Under the pieces are notes generated by a model, which searched no databases, was not told the origin of the DNA, and was given only the letters and a program-made list of their open reading frames with translations. Positions 14,732-24,942 of a stretch of DNA of 64,000 nt are shown here, piece after piece. The stretch lies in NCBI RefSeq assembly GCF_029024965.1, contig NZ_CP118982.1:1-64000 (forward strand), written 5' to 3'. Position 1 is the stretch's first letter; every line of letters begins with the position of its first letter. Position numbers and translations under genes: made by a program. The stretch comes from Staphylococcus equorum (GTDB taxonomy: Bacteria; Bacillota; Bacilli; Staphylococcales; Staphylococcaceae).

Positions 14732-15057
14732 CAACAACGACGCACATGCTTATCATTATTTTGCTTTGTGGTATTGTGACGTGGTTTACACGGATAATAC
14801 CGTTTTTACTTATATCTAAAATTAAACTATCTGAAAGAGTTGTAAAATGGTTGTCGTTTATACCAATTACGCTATTTACTGCTTTAGTTATTGACGGTTT
14901 GATTGAACAACAAGATGGAATGATGGGGTATAGCATTAATGTGCCATTTTTAATTACGATGGTCCCTACAGTAGTGATTGCAGTTATCACACGTAGTTTA
15001 ACTATTACAATCGTAGGTGGCATTATTATTATGGCTGCATTAAGATGGGTGTTTTAA
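14728..15057 (+). CDS. azlD: Branched-chain amino acid exporter, AzlD subunit
   Basis: Small (109-residue) membrane partner of AzlC, almost entirely hydrophobic with about four transmembrane segments and the family hallmark RIIPFLL near the N-terminus. The start overlaps the azlC stop. The pair precedes metX with its SAM riboswitch, consistent with amino-acid homeostasis, but metX has its own leader. Confidence 0.9.
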   Translation: MTTTTHMLIIILLCGIVTWFTRIIPFLLISKIKLSERVVKWLSFIPITLFTALVIDGLIEQQDGMMGYSINVPFLITMVPTVVIAVITRSLTITIVGGIIIMAALRWVF

Positions 15058-15190
15058 TTTATTTCATTGATGTAAATCGTTTTATCCGTTAGAATAACAA
15101 TAATTAGAAAATTCCGACATTTTCCAAAAAATAAATTGATTGTAGGAACATCAATAGTAGTAATGTAGTGCAATACAATTAAAATTAAAT

Positions 15191-15330
15191 CTTATTTCGA
15201 GAAGCTAAGGGATTTGGCCCAATGATGCTTCAGCAACCGGCTGAATAAAGTACGGTGCTAAAACCAACGATATAGTCGAATGATAAGTAATTTTCAACTT
15301 CTTACTTATTATAGTGAGGAGTTTTTTTAC
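15191..15330 (+). promoter_or_regulatory. SAM-I (S-box) riboswitch of metX
   Basis: Conserved S-box blocks are visible: GAGAAGCTAAGGGATTTGGC, GATGCTTCAGCAACC and GGTGCTAAAACC. The closing P1 helix is CTTAT (15191-15195) with ATAAG near 15281-15285. An alternative terminator hairpin at 15296-15328 (AACTTCTTACT / AGTGAGGAGTT plus T7) makes it a transcriptional OFF switch when SAM is plentiful. Confidence 0.95.
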
Positions 15331-15347
15331 TAAGTAGGAGGTAAATC

Positions 15348-16316
15348 ATGACGAATTATACGGTTGATACATTAGAATTAGGACCATTTACAACAGAGTC
15401 AGGAGAAACAATCTCAAACTTAAAATTACGTTACGAACATGTTGGATTGAAAGGTCAACCTCTTGTGGTCGTGTGTCATGCTTTGACAGGAAATCACTTA
15501 ACGTATGGTACAAGTGAACAACCTGGATGGTGGAGAGGCATTATTGATGGTGGTTATATGCCAATTAACGATTATCAGTTTTTAACTTTTAATGTAATTG
15601 GTAGTCCATTTGGTTCTAGTTCAGCACTTACTGATGAAGACTTTCCAGAACAACTAACTTTGCGTGATATAGTGCGTGCAATTGAATTAGGTATTGAGCA
15701 CTTAAGATTTGAACGTATTAATATACTCATAGGTGGCTCTTTAGGTGGCATGCAGGCAGTAGAGTTATTATATAACCGTAAATTTGATGTTGATAAAGCA
15801 GTTATACTTGCTGCTACACAGAGAACATCTTCATATAGCCGTGCATTTAATGAAATTGCGAGACAAGCGATTCATTTAGACCATGAGCAAGGTATGAGTA
15901 TCGCAAGACAGCTCGGTTTCTTAACATACCGTTCGTCTAAAAGTTATGAACAACGCTTCTCGCCAGATCAAGTAGTTGCATATCAAAGGCACCAAGGTGA
16001 TAAGTTTATGAAGCACTTTAGTTATTCATGTTATCTAACACTGCTTGACGTCTTAGACAGTCACGATGTGGATAGAGGCCGTGATGACGTGGACGAAGTG
16101 TTCAGTAAACTAGATACTAAGATGATGACGATGGGCTTTGCCGACGACTTACTTTATCCTGATGATCTTGTTTATGCAGTTGGGCAACGCTTTAAATATC
16201 ATAAACATTTCTTTGTACCTGACAATGTAGGGCATGATGGATTTTTAGTTAATTTTAATGATTGGGCACCTAATTTATACCATTTCTTAAAGGTGTATAA
16301 AATCAAGCGTAAATGA
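15348..16316 (+). CDS. metX: Homoserine O-acetyltransferase family protein
   Basis: Alpha/beta-hydrolase enzyme that activates homoserine at the start of methionine synthesis. Seen: the oxyanion segment CHALTGNHL, the nucleophile elbow GGSLGGMQ with catalytic Ser near residue 132, and a late Asp/His pair (FADDLLYP; VGHDGFL). The 322-residue length is typical of the staphylococcal form. The SAM riboswitch supports a methionine role. Acetyl versus succinyl donor cannot be settled by eye. Confidence 0.9.
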   Translation: MTNYTVDTLELGPFTTESGETISNLKLRYEHVGLKGQPLVVVCHALTGNHLTYGTSEQPGWWRGIIDGGYMPINDYQFLTFNVIGSPFGSSSALTDEDFPEQLTLRDIVRAIELGIEHLRFERINILIGGSLGGMQAVELLYNRKFDVDKAVILAATQRTSSYSRAFNEIARQAIHLDHEQGMSIARQLGFLTYRSSKSYEQRFSPDQVVAYQRHQGDKFMKHFSYSCYLTLLDVLDSHDVDRGRDDVDEVFSKLDTKMMTMGFADDLLYPDDLVYAVGQRFKYHKHFFVPDNVGHDGFLVNFNDWAPNLYHFLKVYKIKRK

Positions 16317-16345
16317 GAGTGACTTTATTATAGAATATTAAATTT

Positions 16346-16422
16346 AGGACGACAGAGTAGAATCAGAATAATCAGGTGGGATATACAAGGTAGACTGACT
16401 GCTACTGTATGTCCTATTTTTT
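16346..16422 (+). terminator. Long stem-loop after metX, possible terminator
   Basis: AGGACGACAGAGTAG and CTACTGTATGTCCT pair across a loop of about 45 bases and are followed by ATTTTTT. The loop is large for a classical terminator. The rest of 16317-16640 shows no gene. Confidence 0.5.
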
Positions 16423-16640
16423 ATGGGAAAATGCAAGGAAATACCTGTGATTTTATGTAGTAGTAAGGAGTGTTCCTGTATCAAATATCAACTGAAAGGG
16501 TGAATATTAGTTTATCTTCAAATAGTTGAATGTGTAGTGTATGTTTAACTTCTATAGAAATGAGTTGGCAATAATTGTATAAAAGTTTTAAAGAGGTTAA
16601 AATAAAAGTTATAGTCAAAAATAGTATGGGAGTGGCGAAT

Positions 16641-17552
16641 TTGTTTTCAAAAATATATCCTAAGGCAACTATACTTAGTATAATCACGCTAGTCATAGTA
16701 GCTTTAGCTTTACATATATTACCACCGCTTGGGCTTGTATTGAGTTTGTTTGCGACAATTCCAGTCATTATTTTATGGCATAAGTCTGTAGAATCATTTG
16801 GTTTAACAGCAGTCGTAACAGTTGTATTAACAACTTTATTAGGTAATATATTCGTATTAAGTATCATGGTCCTCGTACTCTTAGTGAGTTTCGTTGTTGG
16901 CCAATTATTAAAAGAACGTACATCTAAAGAGCGTATACTTTATATTACAACTACATACGTGAGTATGATCTCGTTAATTGCATTTATGGCTTTACAAACA
17001 TTTGATAAAATACCAACATCAACAACATTAATGAAACCTGTGAAAGATCAAATAAATTATTATATTTCTAATGCAGGTGTTGGTGCAGATTATAAACAAA
17101 TGTTTGAAGAAATGTTCCGTCAATTATCAGTTCAGTTACCAAGTTATGTAATCATTGCAGTATTTATACTCATATTAATCAATTTACTAGTTACTTTTCC
17201 AATTTTACGTAAATTCAAAATTGCTACACCAATATTCAAACCATTATATGCGTGGCAAATGAAGCGTTCATTGCTATGGATGTATATGATTGTCCTACTT
17301 TGTGTTATGTTTACTGTCGAACCGAGTGCGTTCCAAAGTATCGTATTAAACTTCGAAATTGTGTTATCATTATGTATGTATATTCAGGGGTTAAGTGTGA
17401 TTCACTTTTTTGGAAAGGCAAAATCAATGCCGCTCACACTTACTGTGATTTTAATGGCAATAGGGACAATTCTAATGCCACTTACACATATTGTAAGCCT
17501 CCTGGGTGTTGTAGATTTATGTATTAACTTAAAACGTATCATTAAAAAATGA
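16641..17552 (+). CDS. DUF2232 (YybS-like) membrane protein
   Basis: Multi-pass membrane protein of unknown function conserved directly upstream of gdpP in Firmicutes. Seen: at least seven hydrophobic segments, starting with ATILSIITLVIVALALHIL. I chose the TTG at 16641 (reading MFSKIYPK) because GGGAGTGG lies five bases upstream; an ATG at 16626 would add five residues. It lies 14 bases before gdpP and is probably cotranscribed with it. A link to c-di-AMP metabolism is an inference from synteny only. Confidence 0.85.
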   Translation: MFSKIYPKATILSIITLVIVALALHILPPLGLVLSLFATIPVIILWHKSVESFGLTAVVTVVLTTLLGNIFVLSIMVLVLLVSFVVGQLLKERTSKERILYITTTYVSMISLIAFMALQTFDKIPTSTTLMKPVKDQINYYISNAGVGADYKQMFEEMFRQLSVQLPSYVIIAVFILILINLLVTFPILRKFKIATPIFKPLYAWQMKRSLLWMYMIVLLCVMFTVEPSAFQSIVLNFEIVLSLCMYIQGLSVIHFFGKAKSMPLTLTVILMAIGTILMPLTHIVSLLGVVDLCINLKRIIKK

Positions 17553-17566
17553 TTTGAGGTGGAAAA

Positions 17567-19532
17567 ATGAATCGTCAATCCACTAAAAAAGCCTTGCTCT
17601 TGCCATTTATCATAATGGCACTCACGGCAATTGCGCTTGTTGTAATATGGTTCGTTTTCAACCAAATTATGGCAGGCATCGCTGCGATTGTCTTAGTGGT
17701 TATAATTATAGGGACAGTATTTTTGGTAAGACAAGCTTTACAAAAACTAGATAGCTATGTAGATGGTCTGAGTGGTCATATTTCTGAAGGTAGCAACATC
17801 GCAATTAAGAATTTACCTATTGGGATGATCATCTTAGACGAAAATGAAAACATAGAGTGGATGAACCATTTTATGTCGGAACGATTAGACCGTAATGTCA
17901 TTTCCGACCCAGTAAACGAAGTATATCCTAATATCTTAAAACAATTAGAAAAAACACAAGAAATTGAAATTAAAGAAAATGAATATCACTATCGCGTTCG
18001 ATATTCTGAAAAAGAACATGTTTTATACTTCTTTGATATTACAGAAGAAATTCAGACGGAAGCATTATATGAAGAATCCAAACCGATTATCATGACACTA
18101 TTCTTAGATAACTATGATGAAATTACTCAAAATATGAACGATACACAAAGATCAGAAATTAACTCTATGGTTACACGTGTAATCAGTAGATGGGCGACAG
18201 AATATAACATTTATTTGAAACGTTATAGTTCTGATCAATTTGTGGCGTATTTAAATCAACGTATTTTAAAAGATATCGAAGAATCTAATTTTAGTATTTT
18301 AAGTCAACTCCGTGAAAAGAGTGTCGGTTATCGTGCCCAACTGACATTAAGTGTTGGTGTCGGTGAAGGCTCAGAAAATCTTATCGACCTGGGTGAACTT
18401 TCGCAGTCAGGCTTAGATTTAGCGCTCGGCCGTGGTGGTGACCAAGTAGCGATTAAGAGTATGAATGGTAATGTACGTTTCTATGGCGGTAAGACTGACC
18501 CAATGGAGAAACGTACACGTGTAAGAGCACGAGTGATTTCACATGCTTTAAAAGATATCTTGATGGAAGGCGACAAAGTAATTATTATGGGGCATACACG
18601 TCCTGATTTAGATGCAATCGGTGCAGCAATTGGTGTATCCCGCTTTGCAATGATGAATAATTTAGATGCCTACATTGTATTAAATGAATCAGATATCGAT
18701 CCAACGTTACGTCGTGTTATGGATGCAGTGAATGAAAAACCAGAACTAAAAGATCGTTTCATTACTTCAGATGAAGCGTGGGATATTATGACATCTAAGA
18801 CAACATTAGTCATCGTAGATACGCATAAACCAGAAATGGTTATTGATGAAAATATTTTAAATAAAGCAAACCGTAAAGTCGTGATTGATCATCATAGACG
18901 TGGTGAAAGCTTTATCTCTAGTCCATTGCTTATATATGGAACCTTACGCAAGTTCGACAGCTGAACTTGTCACAGAATTACTAGAGTATCAACCGACAGA
19001 ACAACGTCTGACACGTTTAGAATCAACAGTTATGTTTGCTGGTATTATCGTAGATACCCGTAACTTTACATTGCGTACAGGCTCTAGAACATTTGATGCC
19101 GCAAGTTATTTACGTGCACATGGTGCCGATACGATATTGACACAGCATTTCTTGAAAGATGATCTTGATACGTATATCAATCGTACTGAGTTGATTCAAA
19201 CGGTGAAACTGCAAGAGAATGGGGTAGCGATTGCCTATGGTTCTAACGACAAAATCTATCATCCTGTTACAGTTGCACAAGCTGCCGATGAACTGTTAAG
19301 TTTAGATGGTGTAGAGGCTTCATATGTAATAGCGAGACGAGAAGACAACCTCATAGGTATGTCTGCTCGCTCACTTGGTGCAGTTAATGTTCAATTAACG
19401 ATGGAAGCACTTGGCGGTGGTGGTCATTTAACAAATGCAGCTACACAAATGAAAGATGTAACTGTCGATGAAGCAATCGAAAAATTACAACAAGCTATAA
19501 CAGAACAAATGAGTAGGAGTGAAAATTCATGA
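17567..19532 (+). pseudogene. gdpP: c-di-AMP phosphodiesterase GdpP, frameshifted
   Basis: GdpP cleaves cyclic-di-AMP to pApA and sets cell-wall tension and beta-lactam tolerance. The first reading frame gives two transmembrane helices, a PAS-like domain, a degenerate GGDEF domain and the start of the DHH domain (HTRPDLDAIG; the DHH triad at residues 441-443), then ends in a false tail at 18964. The other frame (open from 18885) carries the rest of DHH and the DHHA1 domain with its GGGH motif (to 19532). Losing one AT unit in the TA run at 18931-18937 explains the break: restoring it gives the expected I-Y-M-E-P-Y junction. If real, the product lacks DHHA1 and is almost surely inactive. Sequencing error is the main alternative. 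Confidence 0.9.
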
Positions 19533-19975
19533 AAGTAATATTCACACAAGATGTAAAAGGTAAAGGTAAAAAAGGCGAAGTTAAAGACGTACCAGTAGGT
19601 TATGCAAACAACTTCTTAATAAAGAAAAATTATGCGGTGGAAGCAACACCAGGTAACTTAAAACAATTAGAACAAAAAAATAAAGCAGCTGAAGCTGAGC
19701 GTCAACAACAAATTGAAGACGCTAAACAATTAAAAGAACAATTAAGTAATATTGAAGTCGAAGTATCTGCTAAAACAGGTGAAGGCGGCAAATTATTTGG
19801 TTCGGTAAGTACGAAACAAATCACGCAAGCATTACAAAAACAACATGACATCAAGATTGATAAGCGTAAAATGGACTTACCAAACGGTATCCATGCATTG
19901 GGTTACACAAACGTGCCAGTTAAATTAGACAAAGAAGTCGAAGGTACAATTCGTGTACACACAGTTGAACAATAA
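19529..19975 (+). CDS. rplI: 50S ribosomal protein L9
   Basis: Binds 23S rRNA at the base of the L1 stalk. Seen: the N-terminal signature [20 protein letters not shown] with YANNFLI, a long connecting helix and a C-terminal domain; 148 residues is normal. It overlaps the gdpP frame by four bases (ATGA), so its translation would normally be coupled to gdpP. The upstream gdpP frameshift could therefore lower its expression unless ribosomes reinitiate. Confidence 0.98.
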   Translation: MKVIFTQDVKGKGKKGEVKDVPVGYANNFLIKKNYAVEATPGNLKQLEQKNKAAEAERQQQIEDAKQLKEQLSNIEVEVSAKTGEGGKLFGSVSTKQITQALQKQHDIKIDKRKMDLPNGIHALGYTNVPVKLDKEVEGTIRVHTVEQ

Positions 19976-20005
19976 TAACGGATTGAGATATGAGGTGTAA
20001 TCGTA

Positions 20006-21409
20006 ATGGATGGAATGTATGAACAAAATCAAATGCCACACAGTAATGAGGCTGAGCAGTCTGTCTTAGGTGCCATTATCATAGATCCAGAATTGATCAA
20101 CACAACTCAGGAAGTATTACTTCCTGAGTCCTTTTATAGAGGCGCGCATCAACACATCTTTAGAGCCATGATGAACCTCAACGAAGACAACAAAGATATT
20201 GACGTGGTAACAATCATGGATCAATTGTCACAAGAAGGACGATTGAATGAAGCGGGCGGTCCACAATATCTAGCTGAATTATCTAGTAATGTGCCAACCA
20301 CACGTAATATTCAGTACTATACAGAAATTGTATTTAAACACGCAACCAAGCGTAAATTAATACAAACAGCTGATAGTATTGCGAATGATGGTTACAATGA
20401 TGAACTGGAACTAGATATAATACTGAACGACGCGGAACGTCGTATATTAGAATTATCATCCTCACGTGAAAGTGATGGATTCAAAGACATTAGAGACGTA
20501 CTTGGTGAAGTATATGAGACGGCAGAATTATTAGATCAAAACAGTGGTCAGACACCAGGTATTCCTTCAGGGTATCGTGATTTAGACCAGATGACAGCAG
20601 GGTTTAACCGTAATGATTTGATTATTTTAGCTGCCCGTCCTTCTGTAGGTAAGACTGCCTTCGCACTTAATATTGCGCAGAAAGTAGCTACAAATGAAAG
20701 TAATTATTCAGTTGGTATCTTCTCGCTTGAGATGGGTGCTGACCAATTAGCGACACGTATGATTTGTAGTTCGGGCAATGTCGATTCCAACCGATTAAGA
20801 ACAGGTGCAATGACTGAAGAAGACTGGAATCGTTTTACAATTGCAGTAGGTAAGTTATCACGTACGAAGATATTTATTGATGATACACCAGGTATCCGTA
20901 TTACAGATATTCGTTCAAAATGTCGCCGCTTGAAACAAGAACACGGGCTAGACATGATAGTGATCGACTATCTACAATTAATTTCAGGTAGTGGTTCACG
21001 CTTTTCAGACAACAGACAACAAGAAGTTTCTGAGATTTCTCGTACATTAAAAGCCATTGCCAGAGAACTTGAATGTCCTGTAATCGCACTAAGTCAGCTA
21101 TCACGTGGCGTTGAACAACGTCAGGACAAACGACCAATGATGAGTGATATACGTGAATCTGGTTCGATTGAGCAAGATGCTGATATCGTTGCCTTCCTAT
21201 ATCGTGATGATTATTACAATCAAGGCGAAGATGAAGAAGACGATGACGACACGAACTATGAACCACAAACGAATGATGATAATGGTGATATCGAAATTAT
21301 TATTGCCAAACAACGTAACGGTCCTACAGGAACTGTGAAGCTACACTTTATGAAACAATATAATAAATTTACAGATATAGATTATGCCCATGCAGATATG
21401 ATGGGTTAG
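20006..21409 (+). CDS. dnaB: Replicative DNA helicase (DnaB family)
   Basis: Hexameric fork helicase (called DnaC in Bacillus nomenclature). Seen: N-terminal helical domain starting PHSNEAEQSVLGAII, RecA-like core with Walker A ARPSVGKTAFALN, Walker B MIVIDYLQLI, and the DIRESGSIEQDADI motif. 467 residues. An acidic stretch (EDEEDDDDTN) precedes the last conserved block IIIAKQRNGPTG. Lies between rplI and purA as in other staphylococci. Confidence 0.98.
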   Translation: MDGMYEQNQMPHSNEAEQSVLGAIIIDPELINTTQEVLLPESFYRGAHQHIFRAMMNLNEDNKDIDVVTIMDQLSQEGRLNEAGGPQYLAELSSNVPTTRNIQYYTEIVFKHATKRKLIQTADSIANDGYNDELELDIILNDAERRILELSSSRESDGFKDIRDVLGEVYETAELLDQNSGQTPGIPSGYRDLDQMTAGFNRNDLIILAARPSVGKTAFALNIAQKVATNESNYSVGIFSLEMGADQLATRMICSSGNVDSNRLRTGAMTEEDWNRFTIAVGKLSRTKIFIDDTPGIRITDIRSKCRRLKQEHGLDMIVIDYLQLISGSGSRFSDNRQQEVSEISRTLKAIARELECPVIALSQLSRGVEQRQDKRPMMSDIRESGSIEQDADIVAFLYRDDYYNQGEDEEDDDDTNYEPQTNDDNGDIEIIIAKQRNGPTGTVKLHFMKQYNKFTDIDYAHADMMG

Positions 21410-21432
21410 AAAAAAAGATTAAAATTAATTTT

Positions 21433-21475
21433 TCCGTACAATAATACAAACTTATGTTTTATTGTACGGTTTTTG
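21433..21475 (+). terminator. Terminator after dnaB
   Basis: CCGTACAATAA and TTATTGTACGG pair across a short loop, followed by TTTTTG. Confidence 0.9.
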
Positions 21476-21700
21476 TTTGGATTTTATTCTTGAATCTTAA
21501 TGTAAGTATGTGTCTTTTTTAAATGCAAAATACAATGAAAACATTGGTATTACTATGTTTACCGTATTTATTGCGGTGTTTGAATATCGATGAGAATTAG
21601 AAAAATGATGAAAAATCAATGTTCGATTTTTGTTTGCAATATCGTTGTGGTATTGGTAGAATACTCATTGGTTAATTGAGAAAAACTTGGAGGTGCTCAT

Positions 21701-22984
21701 ATGTCATCAATAGTAGTCGTTGGGACACAATGGGGAGACGAAGGTAAAGGTAAAATTACGGATTTTCTAGCAGAACAAGCAGATGTTATTGCACGTTTTT
21801 CAGGCGGTAATAATGCGGGCCACACAATTATATTTGGTGGAGAAACTTATAAATTGCACTTAGTACCATCTGGTATTTTTTATAAAGAAAAATTATCAGT
21901 GATTGGTAATGGTGTAGTCGTAGATCCAGTTGCACTATTAAAAGAATTAGATGCTTTAAATGAACGAGGTATTTCAACAGATAATTTACGTATTTCTAAT
22001 CGTGCACAAGTTATTTTACCTTATCACTTAAAACAAGATGAATATGAAGAAGAACGCCGTGGAGATAATAAAATTGGCACAACGAAAAAAGGTATCGGCC
22101 CAGCTTATGTAGATAAAGCGCAACGTATCGGTATTCGTGTGGCAGATTTATTAGACAAAGAAACATTTGAACAATTACTAAAAAATAATATTGAATATAA
22201 AAATGATTACTTCAAAGGTATGTTTGGCAAACCATGTCCAACTTTTGATGAAATCTTTGAAACATATTACGCTGCAGGTCAACGTATCGCACCTTTCGTA
22301 GTAGACACAGCTAAAGTATTAGATGATGCGTTTGTAGCAGAAGAAAAAGTATTATTTGAAGGTGCTCAAGGCGTTATGTTAGACCTTGACCATGGTACAT
22401 ACCCATTTGTAACTTCAAGTAATCCAGTAGCAGGTAACGTTACTGTAGGTGGCGGTGTTGGTCCAACATTCGTATCTAAAGTAATTGGCGTATGTAAAGC
22501 ATACACATCTCGTGTGGGTGATGGTCCATTCCCAACTGAACTATTCGATGAAGATGGTCACCACATTCGTGAAGTTGGCCGTGAATACGGTACAACAACT
22601 GGTCGTCCACGTCGTATTGGTTGGTTTGACTCAGTGGTATTACGTCATTCTCGTCGTGCAAGTGGTATCACAGACTTATCAATCAACTCTATTGATGTAT
22701 TGACTGGTCTTAAAGAAGTGAAGATTTGTACAGCTTATGAATTAGATGGTGTAGAAATCACTGAATACCCAGCAAACTTGAAAGACTTAAACCGTTGTAA
22801 ACCAATCTTTGAAACACTACCAGGTTGGACTGAAGATATTACGGGTTGTCGTTCATTAGAAGAATTACCTTTAAATGCACGTAGATATTTAGAACGCATT
22901 TCTGAGCTATGTGATGTGAAGATTTCAATCTTCTCAGTAGGCCCAGACCGTAATCAAACAAACTTATTAAAATCTTTATGGTAG
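21701..22984 (+). CDS. purA: Adenylosuccinate synthetase
   Basis: Joins IMP and aspartate using GTP, the first committed step to AMP. Seen: the N-terminal signature [15 protein letters not shown] with the GDEGKGK P-loop, GNNAGHT, and the IMP-binding region [10 protein letters not shown]. 427 residues, complete. TTGGAGGTG stands before the ATG. The 290-base upstream spacer holds its promoter but I see no purine riboswitch. Confidence 0.98.
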   Translation: MSSIVVVGTQWGDEGKGKITDFLAEQADVIARFSGGNNAGHTIIFGGETYKLHLVPSGIFYKEKLSVIGNGVVVDPVALLKELDALNERGISTDNLRISNRAQVILPYHLKQDEYEEERRGDNKIGTTKKGIGPAYVDKAQRIGIRVADLLDKETFEQLLKNNIEYKNDYFKGMFGKPCPTFDEIFETYYAAGQRIAPFVVDTAKVLDDAFVAEEKVLFEGAQGVMLDLDHGTYPFVTSSNPVAGNVTVGGGVGPTFVSKVIGVCKAYTSRVGDGPFPTELFDEDGHHIREVGREYGTTTGRPRRIGWFDSVVLRHSRRASGITDLSINSIDVLTGLKEVKICTAYELDGVEITEYPANLKDLNRCKPIFETLPGWTEDITGCRSLEELPLNARRYLERISELCDVKISIFSVGPDRNQTNLLKSLW

Positions 22985-23025
22985 GAAAATAATACCAAGT
23001 TAGGCTTCCAGTCTAATTATGAAAA

Positions 23026-23074
23026 AATACCTTGTAGAGTTCACCGTTAACGGTGCGTCTACAAGGTATTTTTA
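23026..23074. terminator. Bidirectional terminator between purA and the glycosyltransferase
   Basis: Long hairpin AATACCTTGTAGA / TCTACAAGGTATT with inner stem CACCG/CGGTG, and T/A tracts on both sides. Confidence 0.93.
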
Positions 23075-23092
23075 TTTATATATAACTGTTAT

Positions 23093-24304
23093 TTAATTGA
23101 ATTGGCAAATTTTATTACGAAAAGCGAGTATTTGGTCTACTGCATATGCATAACCCGCTACATCGATAGATTGCACGTTTTTTACTTTTTCGATATGTCG
23201 TTGATAATACATTTGATTTTCTAACATTTCTGATACAGCACAGCTTAATTGTTCAGACGTAATGGCCTCATCAATGTGATGACCTACATTTAAGTCTGCT
23301 ATCTGTTTGGCTACCATAGGTTGGTCTGCACTCTGTGGGAAGGCTAGCATTGGCACATTCATCATCATAGCCTCGTTTGTACTATTCATGCCCGCATGTG
23401 TTAAGAATAATGCTGTATGCTGTAATAACTCAGTTTGTGGTACATAATCTTTAATTATAAAGTTGTCAGGTACCTCATCGAAATCGTTCAGATGATTTGT
23501 TTCACCGATAGAAACGACGATCGATGCATTGATGTCTGCTAATGCTTTAAAACATTTATTGAAAAAAGCGATATTTTGATTAAAAATAGTTCCTAAAGAA
23601 ATGTAAATGATTGGTCGTGTCTGATCAATGTCATCCATAAATCCAGAGGGTTGTGGTTGAATGACTGAAGGGCCAGTAAAGACACAATGCTGTGCATCAA
23701 ACAGGTCATAATTCATTTGGAAACCTTTCATTACATAACATAAGTTGAAATCTCCAGGATTATTCATCACTTCAAAGCGAGAAGGCACCTCAACGTTATA
23801 TGTAGATTCAATATGTTGTTTCAATTCATTAAATGTGTCATCGGCTTGTTTAATTTCATTGGTATCAACCATTGTTGTTAATTTTTCTGTAAATGCATCA
23901 AAACTTTGTTTGCTATGCGCAAATGATGCAATAGAAGATATTGAAGGGATATTTAATTTTTGTGCAAGGATATGGCCACAACTAAACATAGAATCATGAA
24001 TCATATAATCATAATGCTCATCTTTCGTTTCTTCCAAAATTTGAGGCACGATGATATCCGCAGTTTTCAATAAACCGTTAATTACGTTATATAAGTGATG
24101 TTGGCCATAAGATCTAAAACGGTCGACTATAGCATCAGTAGGTAACGTGCGTACTTCTACACCTGTGTCAGCTAATTTATCTTTATATTTATCGCATATG
24201 TAATAAACGACGTTTTCACCGCGCTCAACGAGTTCCTTACATACTGCAATAGTTGGATTAAAATGTCCGGGTGATCCTGAGTTGATAAATAATACATTTG
24301 CCAA
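23093..24304 (-). CDS. Macrolide-type UDP-glycosyltransferase
   Basis: GT1-family enzyme of the MGT/YjiC type, which transfers a sugar from UDP-sugar to small hydrophobic acceptors such as macrolides or flavonoids; the real substrate is unknown. Seen: N-terminal MANVLFINSGSPGHFNP and the donor-binding region HTHAGMNSTNEAMMMNVPM about 110 residues from the end. 403 residues. Starts at TTG (24304) seven bases after AGGAGG. It lies between purA and the tRNAs, where I recall no gene in S. aureus, so it is probably a lineage-specific insertion. Confidence 0.85.
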   Translation of the reverse strand: MANVLFINSGSPGHFNPTIAVCKELVERGENVVYYICDKYKDKLADTGVEVRTLPTDAIVDRFRSYGQHHLYNVINGLLKTADIIVPQILEETKDEHYDYMIHDSMFSCGHILAQKLNIPSISSIASFAHSKQSFDAFTEKLTTMVDTNEIKQADDTFNELKQHIESTYNVEVPSRFEVMNNPGDFNLCYVMKGFQMNYDLFDAQHCVFTGPSVIQPQPSGFMDDIDQTRPIIYISLGTIFNQNIAFFNKCFKALADINASIVVSIGETNHLNDFDEVPDNFIIKDYVPQTELLQHTALFLTHAGMNSTNEAMMMNVPMLAFPQSADQPMVAKQIADLNVGHHIDEAITSEQLSCAVSEMLENQMYYQRHIEKVKNVQSIDVAGYAYAVDQILAFRNKICQFN

Positions 24305-24543
24305 AGGTAAGCCTCCTAATTTATTTTATTACACAAGTTTAGCAAAAAGTTTTGAAAACAAAAAAGATTTTAAGTTTAATAGTTTTGTTTTAAAATAAAA
24401 ATTATTGACACGATATTGAATGAATTTAAAGATTTCTGCATTTTCATTAGTGGCTTTATAGCAGTTTTTTCAAAATAAATCTTAAAACACTAACTTTATA
24501 CAATTAATATAGAAAATTATACTAATAAAATTAAAAAAAGAGC

Positions 24544-24572
24544 TTGTCTTCCTTCTAGAGACTTGGTATAAT
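24544..24572 (+). promoter_or_regulatory. Promoter of the tRNA pair
   Basis: TTGTCT, a 17-base spacer and TATAAT lie about 20 bases upstream of tRNA-Glu. Apart from this, the 24305-24591 spacer is AT-rich and featureless. Confidence 0.8.
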
Positions 24573-24591
24573 TTAACTTGTGCTTAAGACA

Positions 24592-24666
24592 GGCTCCTTG
24601 GTCAAGCGGTTAAGACACCGCCCTTTCACGGCGGTAACACGGGTTCGAGTCCCGTAGGAGTCACCA
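24592..24666 (+). tRNA. tRNA-Glu (UUC)
   Basis: Full cloverleaf: acceptor GGCTCCT/AGGAGTC (one G-U), anticodon stem CCGCC/GGCGG with loop CTTTCAC (anticodon TTC), T-arm GGGTTCGAGTCCC, and an encoded CCA. Confidence 0.97.
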
Positions 24667-24673
24667 TTTTTAA

Positions 24674-24746
24674 GGTCTCGTAGTGTAGCGGTTAACACGC
24701 CTGCCTGTCACGCAGGAGATCGCGGGTTCGATTCCCGTCGAGACCG
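24674..24746 (+). tRNA. tRNA-Asp (GUC)
   Basis: Acceptor GGTCTCG/CGAGACC, anticodon stem CCTGC/GCAGG with loop CTGTCAC (anticodon GTC), T-arm GGGTTCGATTCCC. The 3' CCA is not encoded. Seven bases after tRNA-Glu, so cotranscribed. Confidence 0.97.
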
Positions 24747-24748
24747 TA

Positions 24749-24779
24749 TAATGCCCATCCAATAGGATGGGCATTTTTT
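24749..24779 (+). terminator. Terminator after the tRNA pair
   Basis: AATGCCCATCC / GGATGGGCATT with a T6 tract. Confidence 0.93.
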
Positions 24780-24780
24780 G

Positions 24781-24942
24781 GGAGTGGGACAGAAATCTAA
24801 TGTTTTTAGCAAGATTTCGTCGTCTCACCCCGGCAAAGCTGACTAGAGTTGAAAATAACTTGGATAAGTGCATTTTCAATTCAGTCAGCCACTGCCAGTA
24901 TAATGATTGAGGTTGAGACATGTATATATGTCTCAGCTTTTT
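24781..24942 (+). repeat. Three-hairpin staphylococcal intergenic element
   Basis: Three consecutive stems are visible: GTGGGACAGAAATCT / AGATTTCGTCGTCTCAC (24784-24828); GGCA..GCTGACT..GTTGAAAA / TTTTCAATTCAGTCAGC..TGCC (24832-24896); and GAGACAT/ATGTCTC followed by a T-tract (24912-24942), a terminator. The opening motif GTGGGACAGAAAT recalls a dispersed repeat family I know from staphylococcal intergenic regions. It could be a small RNA or a mobile repeat. An antisense reading frame over it and tRNA-Asp is spurious. Confidence 0.6.

Noticed and set aside
24670..24921. Minus-strand frame over tRNA-Asp and the hairpin element
   Set aside because: It would run antisense through a tRNA and three stable hairpins; it arises from the repeat sequence.
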